A stretch of DNA of 6,502 nt from an uncultured Bacteroidales bacterium (GCA_900545245.1 UQYV01000069.1:1-6502); one strand, 5' to 3'; shown: positions 1-6,419, counted from the stretch's first letter. Program-made: numbers and translations. The notes: generated from the letters alone by a model not told the origin.

Positions 1-71
1 CTAACTTCCAATATTTTCAAAGAACTTTTATGATTTTTTACCGGACACTAATGATTAAAAATAACAACACA

Positions 72-914
72 ATGAAAAAATCCGTTTCTCTTCTGATTTG
101 CATAATTGCAAGTCTGAATGTCTACGCACAGGACATCATCACCAAAAGTAACGGAGACGAAATTGTCGCCAAGGTTCTTGAAGTTAATCCAGACAATCTG
201 AAATATAAGCTCTGGGACTATATGGATGGCCCGACATATACAATATTGAAGTCTGAAATCCTACTCGTAAAATACGAAAACGGACATAAAGATGTATTCG
301 CTGGTAAAGAATCGGCAGAGACCACGCTCGAAGGACGAAATGAGACGACAGCAGTCGCTGAAAACATTGAGACAGAGAATCAACAAGTTCTGAAACTGAA
401 TGCCTCCGCTCCGGTAAGTCCCGGAATGAGATACAAGCAATACAAAAAATTGTATAACCATAGGATGTATATACCGGAACCGGGTGACAGATATTCCGTC
501 GGCTGGGGCGGCTGGGCATCATTCTTCATCCCGGGACTCGGTCAGATGATAAACGGAGAAGGCGGCAGAGGTGCCGGTTACCTAATTGGTTCTATTCTAT
601 GCGGAGCGACAACAATTCTGGGAGCTAACCTATGTAATGTCGGAGTCTCGATCGATGACGAAGGGATGATTATAGGAGGCCTCATTGCCACAATATGCGG
701 TTCTGTAGCTTGGCTTTCTGTTGACATCGGAGCAATCGTTGATGGTGTTCGTGTTGCAAGAATAAAGAATATGTATTATCAAGATATTCAGAAGATAAAG
801 AACCACCCAGAAATAAATGTTTCCATGCAGCCATACGTCTCTGCAATAAGCAGTCATATCGGAGCCGGTCTTGACACCCCTGTAGCTGGAGTATCTCTCT
901 GCATAACATTCTAA
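72..914 (+). CDS. Exported/membrane protein of unknown function with GLGQ hydrophobic region
   Basis: I do not know the function. I chose the ATG at 72 (280 residues) over the in-frame ATG at 30 because it starts a clean signal peptide: Lys-Lys at 2-3, a hydrophobic core at 5-17, and a likely cleavage after Val-Tyr-Ala19 before Gln-Asp. Residues 22-76 form a small domain (Ser-Asn-Gly-Asp-Glu-Ile, later Lys-Ser-Glu-Ile and Tyr-Glu-Asn-Gly) that I recognise from many uncharacterised Bacteroidota exported proteins. A polar linker with many Glu and Thr follows (80-118). Residues 147-230 are glycine-rich and hydrophobic, with a Pro-Gly-Leu-Gly-Gln motif at 154-158 and two probable membrane segments near 168-187 and 199-220. 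The tail (about 250-280) ends in alternating hydrophobic residues and a terminal Phe. The stop is 12 nt before the next gene, so they are probably cotranscribed. The gene is surely real; any envelope role is inference. Confidence 0.85.
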   Translation: MKKSVSLLICIIASLNVYAQDIITKSNGDEIVAKVLEVNPDNLKYKLWDYMDGPTYTILKSEILLVKYENGHKDVFAGKESAETTLEGRNETTAVAENIETENQQVLKLNASAPVSPGMRYKQYKKLYNHRMYIPEPGDRYSVGWGGWASFFIPGLGQMINGEGGRGAGYLIGSILCGATTILGANLCNVGVSIDDEGMIIGGLIATICGSVAWLSVDIGAIVDGVRVARIKNMYYQDIQKIKNHPEINVSMQPYVSAISSHIGAGLDTPVAGVSLCITF

Positions 915-926
915 GGTTGAGAAAGC

Positions 927-1577
927 ATGGCCAAAATACTGACAACCAAAGGTATTTCAAGCAGCATCGAGGAACTAATCCGCTCTGCAAGGAAAGAACT
1001 GACAATTGTATCTCCATATCTACAGATTTCCGAGGAATTTGAGCAAAGGTTTAAAGACTTGATAAAACGAGGTGGACCGCAGATTGTGTTCATATATGGA
1101 AAACGGAAAGAGAATGAAGACACACGTAATTTCTTCATGGAAAACTCTTCCGATATTGATGTTTATTTCAACGAGAAGCTCCACGCCAAATGTTATATGA
1201 ATGAAGACACGGCAATCATAACATCAATGAATCTTTATGAGGCATCGGAGAAAAACAGGGAACTCGGAGTGTTGATTGAAAAAAATTGCGACAGAGTGTT
1301 GTATGACACAACAAGAGACGAGGTAGAATCAATAAAAAACAACTCCGAACGCAAACGCTTCAAAAATGCCGATGTAAGCCCCGGATATTGCATCAGATGC
1401 GGAGCCAAAATACCATTTGACCCGGAGCGTCCATATTGCAGATCCTGCTTTGGAGTATGGGCTCAATATGGAGACGAAACATATCCGGAACATTTCTGCC
1501 ATTATTGTGGAGGAAAGGCCGACACCACAATGCTGAAGCCGCTTGAACTGAGCTGCTATAGAAAACAGATGTGGTAA
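927..1577 (+). CDS. Phospholipase D-like protein with C-terminal zinc ribbons
   Basis: 216 residues. The N-terminal two thirds look like a single PLD-superfamily half-site: a Ser-Pro-Tyr-Leu strand near 29-32, then His86-Ala-Lys88, then Ser100-x-Asn102 and Glu112. This matches the HxK...SxN...E arrangement of PLD-type nucleases and phosphotransferases, although the position of the canonical Asp is Glu93. One half-site implies a homodimer, by analogy with Nuc-type PLD nucleases. The C-terminus carries a four-cysteine ribbon (Cys155, Cys158, Cys171, Cys174). A second, incomplete one follows (Cys191, Cys194, Cys210), with Glu207 where I expect the third cysteine. No signal peptide is visible, so it is probably cytosolic. 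It begins 12 nt after the upstream stop without a clear Shine-Dalgarno sequence, consistent with one transcript. Substrate is unknown; nucleic acid is a guess from the family and the zinc ribbons. Confidence 0.85.
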   Translation: MAKILTTKGISSSIEELIRSARKELTIVSPYLQISEEFEQRFKDLIKRGGPQIVFIYGKRKENEDTRNFFMENSSDIDVYFNEKLHAKCYMNEDTAIITSMNLYEASEKNRELGVLIEKNCDRVLYDTTRDEVESIKNNSERKRFKNADVSPGYCIRCGAKIPFDPERPYCRSCFGVWAQYGDETYPEHFCHYCGGKADTTMLKPLELSCYRKQMW

Positions 1578-1616
1578 CTATCATTTCCTATCTGACAGAC
1601 CAGCGACAAACTATCA

Positions 1617-1642
1617 CCTCGCCTACGAGGCGATGAGGTTTT
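1617..1642 (+). terminator. Possible intrinsic terminator after the PLD-like gene
   Basis: About 40 nt after the stop of the PLD-like gene, CCTC (1617-1620) can pair with GAGG (1635-1638) and GCCT (1621-1624) with AGGC (1628-1631). The loop is ACG and there is a three-base bulge on the 3' side. The stem is followed at once by four T residues (1639-1642). The T-run is short, and the same bases could be the end of a decayed minus-strand reading frame, so this is tentative. Confidence 0.4.
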
Positions 1643-1724
1643 CGAGGTCGGCGTGGCCGAGGCTAAGGTCCGATATACTTACAGGATTCCCGAGCAGGAC
1701 AATCTGTGGGAGTACTATCTGGTT
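1623..1724 (-). pseudogene. Possible short minus-strand coding remnant, unidentified
   Basis: Reading the minus strand, the frame is open for about 33 codons from 1724 down to a TAG at 1625-1623. The codons have mostly C or G in third position and low GC in second position, as in real coding sequence. The predicted peptide is plausible, with Gly-Asn-Pro near the middle and a Leu-Glu-Asn-Leu-Ile end. An in-frame TAG at 1727-1725 closes it upstream and no start is present. The plus strand over the same bases is also open and equally plausible in composition, so the strand is uncertain. It lies downstream of, and in the same direction as, the helicase remnant. I cannot name the family. Confidence 0.25.
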
Positions 1725-1736
1725 CTAATAAGAACC
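1721..1736. repeat. Short inverted repeat (6-bp arms)
   Basis: GGTTCT (1721-1726) and AGAACC (1731-1736) are perfect inverted copies around a four-base AATA centre. No T-run follows, so it is not a convincing terminator. It lies between the two decayed minus-strand stretches. Confidence 0.5.
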
Positions 1737-1870
1737 GCTTGTTTCGGCAGGGCTCATAGAATTGACAGTCCCCGAAAAACCAAAAAGCAGAAACCAGAAA
1801 TTTATAACGACGGAAAAGGGGAAAAGGATCCTGTCCGACAAATCAGTGCCGAAATAACAGCATCTGATTA

Positions 1871-2118
1871 CTACGCATATTCGCTCGGGAGGAACTGCTG
1901 CCAGGAGTCGAGGTCGCTGGTGTTCTCGACTTTCTGCGGGCAGAAGCGCCAGACGTCCGGTCGGCTTTCGATGAGGACACCGCCTTTCAAGGGAAGAGTC
2001 TTTCCGGACTGGGAAGCGATGTAGTCAATCAGGCCGTTATGTTTATAGGGTCGTCCGGACGGCTATCCTTAGTCTTGGTGTCGAGAAGAAAGACAACGCC
2101 GTTTTCTGCTGTGCGACA
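1871..2118 (-). pseudogene. Decayed C-terminal end of a type III restriction (Res)-like helicase/nuclease
   Basis: On the minus strand a good reading frame runs from about 2118 to 2041. It includes Glu-Asn-Gly-Val-Val, then Leu-Asp-Thr-Lys-Thr-Lys, then Asp-Asp-Pro. It then breaks at 2039-2040 and resumes one frame over at 2038 (Asn-Gly-Leu-Ile-Asp-Tyr-Ile). It continues through Gly-Gly-Val-Leu-Ile-Glu, Val-Glu-Asn-Thr-Ser-Asp-Leu and Ser-Trp-Gln-Gln-Phe-Leu-Pro to a TAG at 1873-1871. This order resembles the end of DEAD/DEAH helicases of the type III restriction subunit class. There the Asp-Thr-Lys would be the second half of a PD-(D/E)xK nuclease site; the first half is missing because similarity stops near 2118. 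About 80 codons remain of a protein that normally exceeds 800 residues. The family call rests on remembered motif order, not a search. That it was coding is well supported: the two frames join with a single small indel and share codon character. Confidence 0.6.
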
Positions 2119-2127
2119 ACCACTGAC

Positions 2128-2172
2128 TTATCGGAATTCAGAGACCAAAAATCTCCGATTTATCGGAATTCA
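2128..2172. repeat. Pair of 13-bp direct repeats, one inside a small palindrome
   Basis: TTATCGGAATTCA occurs perfectly at 2128-2140 and again at 2160-2172, with a 32-bp period, close to three helical turns. The second copy overlaps a palindrome, TCCGAT (2154-2159) and ATCGGA (2162-2167), around a two-base centre. The pair lies between the breakpoint of the helicase remnant (about 2118) and the promoter of the ATPase gene (from 2246). It could be a binding site for a regulator or a scar of the event that truncated the helicase gene. Confidence 0.7.
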
Positions 2173-2232
2173 CCTATTGAATGAGTTTGAATAAGAAAGC
2201 ATACTCTGAAAACCGAATCGATGTAAGAACTT

Positions 2233-2258
2233 TATTAGTAAGAAAGTTGTTACTAATA
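2233..2258. promoter_or_regulatory. Palindromic candidate operator over the ATPase promoter
   Basis: TATTAGTAA (2233-2241) and TTACTAATA (2250-2258) are perfect 9-bp inverted copies separated by eight bases. The -33 element of the predicted promoter lies in the spacer, so a protein bound here would overlap RNA polymerase. A dimeric repressor site is the natural reading. The ATPase itself has a winged-helix end, so autoregulation is possible but not shown. Confidence 0.55.
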
Positions 2259-2277
2259 GAATTATTACATATCTTTG
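2246..2277 (+). promoter_or_regulatory. Bacteroidota-type promoter for the ATPase gene
   Basis: TATCTTTG at 2270-2277 is a full match to the TAnnTTTG -7 element. Twenty bases upstream GTTG (2246-2249) is a 3-of-4 match to the TTTG -33 element. Transcription would start near 2284, giving a leader of roughly 14 nt before the ATG at 2298. Confidence 0.65.
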
Positions 2278-2297
2278 TATCCATAAATCAATAAATT

Positions 2298-3428
2298 ATG
2301 GCAGAGAAACCTTTTATTTTCGGAGTTGCCGCAGCTGGCGAAAACTTTACTGACAGAGAGCAGGAAACGGAGCGGCTTCTTGCAAATTTTCGCTATGGGG
2401 TGAATACAATCCTGATTTCTCCACGCCGTTGGGGAAAAACATCTTTGGTCAAGAAAGTCTGCGGACTTGCCGAATCGGACAAACTGAAGATTGTTTTTTT
2501 AGACATATTTTCCTGCCGCACGGAAAAGGACTTTTATGATGTGCTTGCAGAATCTGTACTGAAGCAGACTTCTTCTAAATGGGAGGAGTGGGTTGAGAAC
2601 GCCAAGATTTTTCTGTCGCGTATCAGCCCAAAGATTTCAATGGGGCCTGATCCGATGACTGATTTCTCTATTTCGCTTGAACTAAACAACAAGAGAGAAG
2701 ATATCTCAGAAATTCTGCAACTCCCCGAAAGAATCGCCAAAAAAAATGGCATCAGTATAGTTGTCTGCATCGATGAGTTCCAGCAGATAGCGGATTTTGC
2801 CGACTCAAAGACTTTTCAGAAAAGACTCAGGACAGTGTGGCAACACCAACAATCAGTCTCATATTGTCTGTTCGGAAGTAAGAAACACCTTATGAACGAG
2901 CTGTTTGAGAAGAGAAGTTATCCGTTTTACAAATTTGGGGATTCAATATATCTAAAGAAAATGCCGACATCCGTATGGATTGACTACATCGTAGGACGGT
3001 TCATATCGACAGGAAAGGAGATATCCCGTGAACTCTCGGAAAAGATATGTCTCACAGTCGATAATCACTCGTCGTATGTGCAGCAGCTGGCGTGGCTGAC
3101 TTGGATTCATACAGACAGCATCGCAACGGAAAGCGACTTTGAGGATGCCCGTCAGGATATGATAGACCAGAATACTCCGTTATTCGAGAAGCAGACAGAG
3201 AATCTTACGGCTTATCAGATGAATTTCCTTCGTGCGATTGTTTCCGGTATTCATGGAGAGTTCTCGACTAAGGATGTTATTACGAAGTATGATCTGGGGT
3301 CATCCGCAAATGTCAGTGCCGTGCGGCGTTCACTCACTAAAAGAGAACTGATAGATGTCGAAGACCGCAAGGTAATTATTCCCGACCCTGTTCTTGAAAT
3401 GTGGCTTCGGCGTGAGTTCGCAAGGTAA
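2298..3428 (+). CDS. Archaeal-type AAA+ ATPase with C-terminal winged helix
   Basis: 376 residues. It resembles the archaeal ATPase / SSO1545-like P-loop NTPases, which are often present in several copies in Bacteroidota and are mostly of unknown function. An N-terminal Phe17-Thr-Asp-Arg-Glu21 motif precedes the P-loop Ser-Pro-Arg-Arg-Trp-Gly46-Lys47-Thr48-Ser. This loop lacks the first glycine of the textbook Walker A, as is usual here. Walker B is hydrophobic residues then Asp159-Glu160-Phe-Gln-Gln, and a sensor-like Phe-Gly-Ser is at 192-194. Residues about 300-376 look like a winged-helix DNA-binding region, ending in Pro-Asp-Pro-Val-Leu-Glu-Met-Trp-Leu-Arg-Arg, typical of this family. 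The length is normal and the gene appears intact. The start follows an A/T-rich leader without a Shine-Dalgarno sequence. It stands alone, with its own promoter and a palindrome in front. Partner and substrate are unknown; membrane or toxin-like roles proposed for relatives cannot be judged here. Confidence 0.9.
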   Translation: MAEKPFIFGVAAAGENFTDREQETERLLANFRYGVNTILISPRRWGKTSLVKKVCGLAESDKLKIVFLDIFSCRTEKDFYDVLAESVLKQTSSKWEEWVENAKIFLSRISPKISMGPDPMTDFSISLELNNKREDISEILQLPERIAKKNGISIVVCIDEFQQIADFADSKTFQKRLRTVWQHQQSVSYCLFGSKKHLMNELFEKRSYPFYKFGDSIYLKKMPTSVWIDYIVGRFISTGKEISRELSEKICLTVDNHSSYVQQLAWLTWIHTDSIATESDFEDARQDMIDQNTPLFEKQTENLTAYQMNFLRAIVSGIHGEFSTKDVITKYDLGSSANVSAVRRSLTKRELIDVEDRKVIIPDPVLEMWLRREFAR

Positions 3429-3454
3429 TGGTTCGGAAAGATGATGCAATCACG

Positions 3455-3478
3455 ATAGTCGCTCATATAGTCGCTCTA
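3455..3478. repeat. Two-copy 12-bp tandem repeat
   Basis: ATAGTCGCTC occurs at 3455-3464 and 3467-3476, a 12-base period, 27 bp after the ATPase stop. Two copies only; no function is apparent. Confidence 0.5.
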
Positions 3479-3523
3479 AAAATAATTTTTGCCGCTTTCG
3501 GGTTTTGTGACTAACTTAGCAAG

Positions 3524-3554
3524 TTTGAAAAAACACTAAATGTAGGTAAATATA
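3524..3554 (+). promoter_or_regulatory. Weak candidate promoter for mutS
   Basis: TTTG at 3524-3527 is followed after 19 bases by TAAATATA (3547-3554), which matches only part of the TAnnTTTG -7 element. The region is A/T-rich and correctly placed, 75 nt upstream of the mutS start. Another pairing (TTTC at 3496 with CAAGTTTG at 3520) is about as good, so the exact site is unsure. Confidence 0.3.
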
Positions 3555-3569
3555 TAGGTAATAAAGTCG

Positions 3570-3588
3570 TGCCTGCAAAGGGCGGGCA
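3570..3588 (+). promoter_or_regulatory. Hairpin in the mutS leader
   Basis: TGCCTGC (3570-3576) pairs with GCGGGCA (3582-3588) with one G-U pair around an AAAGG loop, giving a seven-pair GC-rich stem 41 nt before the start codon. No T-run follows, so it is more likely a leader structure than a terminator for the ATPase gene. Confidence 0.4.
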
Positions 3589-3615
3589 TTGGGAAATTAT
3601 CAAGAAACAAAATTT

Positions 3616-3622
3616 GGGAGGA
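3616..3622 (+). promoter_or_regulatory. Shine-Dalgarno sequence of mutS
   Basis: GGGAGGA lies seven bases before the ATG at 3630. A clear Shine-Dalgarno sequence is unusual next to the other genes here, and it fixes the start at 3630. The ATG at 3625 is in another frame and too close. Confidence 0.7.
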
Positions 3623-3629
3623 AAATGAT

Positions 3630-6260
3630 ATGGCAAAGGAGAATTCGGGGTTGACGCCTATGATGAAGCAGTTCTTTGCGGTGAAGGCACAACACCCTGA
3701 GGCTCTGCTGCTTTTCCGTTGCGGAGATTTCTATGAGACCTACGGAGACGATGCGTTGACGGCGAGCAAGCTACTGGGAATCGTGCTGACACGGCGCTCC
3801 AACTCGGCTCCGGACTCGGTTCCTATGGCCGGGTTTCCCTACCACTCCATTGACACCTACCTTCCCCGGCTCGTACGGGCAGGCTACAAAGTGGCTGTCT
3901 GCGACCAGTTGGAAGACCCGAAACTCACCAAGAACATAGTCAAGAGGGGCATCACCGAGGTCGTGACTCCGGGAGTGGCGTTCAACGAACAGCTGCTTGA
4001 CCAGAAAGAGAACAACTTCATCGCCGGACTATGTTTCAACAAGGACAAGTGCGGGGCAGCATTTCTGGATGTTTCCACGGGCACTTTTCAGGTGGCGGAA
4101 GGGTCGCTGGACTATGTAATGAACCTGCTCAACTCATTCGGCCCTAAAGAATTGCTTGTGCCTAAGGGTTACGAAAAGGGAATAAAGGAAAAAACCAACG
4201 GAAAATACTACATCTCCACGCTTGAGGAGTGGGCTTTCGTTTATGACAACTCGGTCGAGAAACTTAAGAAACAGCTGAAAGTCGATTCACTCAAGGGCTT
4301 TGCGGTCGACAATTTCGCGCTCGGTGTGACATCGGCCGGAGCACTGCTGATATACCTTGAACAGACGCAGCACAGCGGATTGAGCAACATCTGCTCCATC
4401 TCCCGCATCGATGGTGAGAGGTTCGTATGGATGGATCAGTTCACCTACCGTAATCTCGAAATTTTCGGAAGCACTGCCGGGAAAGACGGAGTCAGCCTCA
4501 TCGACGTCGTCGACCAATCCTCCAGTCCTATGGGGTCAAGACTGCTGCGCAACTGGCTCGCGCTGCCGATTATGGACATCGAAGAGTTGAGACAGCGTCA
4601 CGATGTCGTGGAATGGTTCACGAAGAACACGGAAAGCCTCGAAACAGTGAAAGAACTCATCGGGGACGTCGGAGACCTTGAGAGGATTGTCTCACGTGCA
4701 GCGGCGGGGAAGATTCTTCCCAGAGGCGTGCTTATGGTCAAGCGAGGCCTGAGCCGGATGATGCCGATAAAAGAACTGTGCGAGGCCTCCGGATGCGGGC
4801 CGCTGAAGGAACTCACGGAAGGGCTAGAGGGTTGCAACGAGCTGATTGACTCTTTGGAGAAGACCATCGACCCGAACGCAGCCGCGATGCTCGGAAAGGG
4901 CGATGTGATTGCTCCCGGGGTGAATGCGGAACTGGACGAGCTCCGACGCATCGCCCGTCACAGCAAAGACTATCTTCTTGAAATACAGCAGCGTGAGACC
5001 GAACGCACAGGCATATCCTCTCTTAAAATCAACTACAATTCCGTTTTCGGCTACTACCTCGAAGTACGCAATGTCCACAAAGACAAAGTGCCCGAGGAAT
5101 GGGTGCGCAAACAGACCCTCGTCAACGCCGAAAGATACATAACCCCGGAACTCAAGGAATATGAAGAAAAGATTCTCGGGGCGGAGGAAAAGATATATAT
5201 ACTTGAATCTCAGATATATAACGCACTCGTTGACCAAATTCGCAACAACATCGTCCGGATTCAACGGAACTGCGGAATCATCGCCCGCCTCGATGTTTTG
5301 GCCGGTTTTGCGCAGCTCGCTATCGAAAGACACTACTGCCGTCCGATTATGAACGACGGAATGAAACTCGACATCATCGAGGGGAGGCATCCGGTGATTG
5401 AGACAATGATGCCGGCAGGCGAGGAATATGTTCCCAACGACGTACACCTCGACTCCGACGGGCAGCAGATTATCATTCTCACGGGACCGAATATGGCGGG
5501 TAAATCGGCACTTCTGCGTCAGACGGCGCTCATTGTCCTGCTCGCGCAAATCGGCTCATTCGTGCCGGCAAAGAAGGCTGAAATAGGGTGGTTCGACAAG
5601 ATATTCACCCGTGTGGGCGCATCCGACAACATATCCCGGGGAGAATCCACTTTTATGGTGGAGATGCTCGAGACCTCGATGATTCTACACAATCTGTCCG
5701 CCCGTTCGCTCGTGCTTCTCGATGAAATCGGGCGCGGTACATCGACCTACGACGGAATGTCCATAGCACGCGGAATCGTTGAATATATCCACGAATACGG
5801 CCACGGGGCGAAGACTCTTTTTGCGACTCACTATCACGAACTGAACGATATGGAGGGCATCTATCCGCATATACACAACTATCACATCGCCGTCAAGGAG
5901 GTGGGCAAGCAGGTCATTTTCCTGCGCAAGATGGTCGAGGGCGGAGTGGCGCACAGTTTCGGTCTGCACGTTGCGAGAATGGCAGGTATGCCGCCGCAGG
6001 TGATTGAGTCAGCAGAACGGACGTTAGCCGAACTGGAGGCAAACGACGGCAAGGCTCCTGTCGTTAAACCGGTCAAACCGCACAATGTCAAGGAGGGGCG
6101 CGTCGAAAGCGACGGCTCGCTTCAATTGAGTTTCTTCCAGCTCGAAGACCCGCTGCTTTCCTCCCTCAAGGAAGACCTTGACAAGGCCGACCTCAACTCG
6201 ATGACTCCCCTCCAAGCATTTGACCTGCTGCGGTCGATGAAGGAAAAGATGGGACTATAA
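3630..6260 (+). CDS. mutS: DNA mismatch repair protein MutS
   Basis: 876 residues, full length for bacterial MutS1. MutS binds mismatches and small loops in newly replicated DNA and, with MutL, starts their repair. The mismatch-reading motif Gly-Asp-Phe34-Tyr-Glu36 is in domain I (about 8-125). Connector, lever and clamp domains follow to about 590, with the clamp-region Tyr-Tyr-Leu-Glu-Val near 475. The ABC-type ATPase has Walker A Thr618-Gly-Pro-Asn-Met-Ala-Gly-Lys625-Ser626 (the Ala in place of the common second Gly is usual in Bacteroidota), signature Asn667-Ile-Ser-Arg-Gly-Glu-Ser-Thr, Walker B Asp698-Glu699, and the His switch Thr-His734-Tyr-His. The C-terminus has a Gln832-Leu-Ser-Phe-Phe836 segment fitting the sliding-clamp binding consensus, then the short helical dimerisation tail. 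Nothing is missing or broken. Its codons are more GC-rich at third positions than the genes to its left, as expected of a core gene. It appears to be transcribed on its own. Confidence 0.98.
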   Translation: MAKENSGLTPMMKQFFAVKAQHPEALLLFRCGDFYETYGDDALTASKLLGIVLTRRSNSAPDSVPMAGFPYHSIDTYLPRLVRAGYKVAVCDQLEDPKLTKNIVKRGITEVVTPGVAFNEQLLDQKENNFIAGLCFNKDKCGAAFLDVSTGTFQVAEGSLDYVMNLLNSFGPKELLVPKGYEKGIKEKTNGKYYISTLEEWAFVYDNSVEKLKKQLKVDSLKGFAVDNFALGVTSAGALLIYLEQTQHSGLSNICSISRIDGERFVWMDQFTYRNLEIFGSTAGKDGVSLIDVVDQSSSPMGSRLLRNWLALPIMDIEELRQRHDVVEWFTKNTESLETVKELIGDVGDLERIVSRAAAGKILPRGVLMVKRGLSRMMPIKELCEASGCGPLKELTEGLEGCNELIDSLEKTIDPNAAAMLGKGDVIAPGVNAELDELRRIARHSKDYLLEIQQRETERTGISSLKINYNSVFGYYLEVRNVHKDKVPEEWVRKQTLVNAERYITPELKEYEEKILGAEEKIYILESQIYNALVDQIRNNIVRIQRNCGIIARLDVLAGFAQLAIERHYCRPIMNDGMKLDIIEGRHPVIETMMPAGEEYVPNDVHLDSDGQQIIILTGPNMAGKSALLRQTALIVLLAQIGSFVPAKKAEIGWFDKIFTRVGASDNISRGESTFMVEMLETSMILHNLSARSLVLLDEIGRGTSTYDGMSIARGIVEYIHEYGHGAKTLFATHYHELNDMEGIYPHIHNYHIAVKEVGKQVIFLRKMVEGGVAHSFGLHVARMAGMPPQVIESAERTLAELEANDGKAPVVKPVKPHNVKEGRVESDGSLQLSFFQLEDPLLSSLKEDLDKADLNSMTPLQAFDLLRSMKEKMGL

Positions 6261-6290
6261 AAAGGGCTCTGATTATCACATGATATTGGC

Positions 6291-6311
6291 CGCCTGCCTG
6301 AGGGTCGGGCG
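6291..6311 (+). terminator. Possible mutS trailer hairpin/terminator
   Basis: CGCCTG (6291-6296) can pair with CGGGCG (6306-6311) with one G-U pair, 31 nt after the mutS stop. There is no clear T-run behind it (only an A/T-rich stretch from 6323), so terminator activity is uncertain. Confidence 0.3.
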
Positions 6312-6351
6312 TGCAAAGGTGGTTAAATTTGCGAAATACCTGCCGGAGGGT
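6293..6351. repeat. Imperfect 13-bp direct repeat after mutS
   Basis: CCTGCCTGAGGGT (6293-6305) recurs with one mismatch as CCTGCCGGAGGGT (6339-6351), 46 bp apart. Both copies lie in the untranslated stretch between mutS and the next promoter. No function is apparent. Confidence 0.5.
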
Positions 6352-6388
6352 AGCGACAATAGTCACCGTTCTGTATCATCACATTGTG

Positions 6389-6419
6389 TTTGTGCAGCAA
6401 AAATTAAAGTGTATCTTTG
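6389..6419 (+). promoter_or_regulatory. Consensus Bacteroidota promoter for the last gene
   Basis: TTTG (6389-6392), a 19-base spacer and TATCTTTG (6412-6419) match both halves of the TTTG / TAnnTTTG consensus exactly. Transcription should begin near 6426, about 26 nt before the ATG at 6452. It separates this gene from mutS as its own unit. Confidence 0.8.

Noticed and set aside
30..71. Earlier in-frame ATGs at 30 and 51 for the first gene
   Set aside because: They would place 14 or 7 residues in front of a textbook signal peptide that begins exactly at the ATG at 72.
682..1017. Minus-strand 111-codon frame across the junction of the first two genes
   Set aside because: It is antisense to two genes with clear domains on the plus strand, and its peptide shows no motif.
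1653..2024. 123-codon plus-strand frame starting at GTG in the gap
   Set aside because: From about 1870 onward it lies antisense to the much better minus-strand helicase remnant. It has no recognisable motifs, a GTG start without a ribosome site, and changing composition along its length.
2128..2172. Repeat pair considered as a CRISPR array
   Set aside because: There are only two 13-bp copies with a 19-bp gap and no cas genes nearby; the units are too short and too few.
3478..3490. AAAAAT-A-ATTTTT palindrome after the ATPase gene as a terminator
   Set aside because: The centre is a single base, too small for an RNA loop, and the arms are only A and T. It is better read as an A/T tract.
4824..5549. 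241-codon minus-strand frame inside mutS
   Set aside because: It is antisense to highly conserved MutS sequence. The mutS codon bias with G/C third positions produces long open antisense frames, and no family resemblance or promoter is visible.
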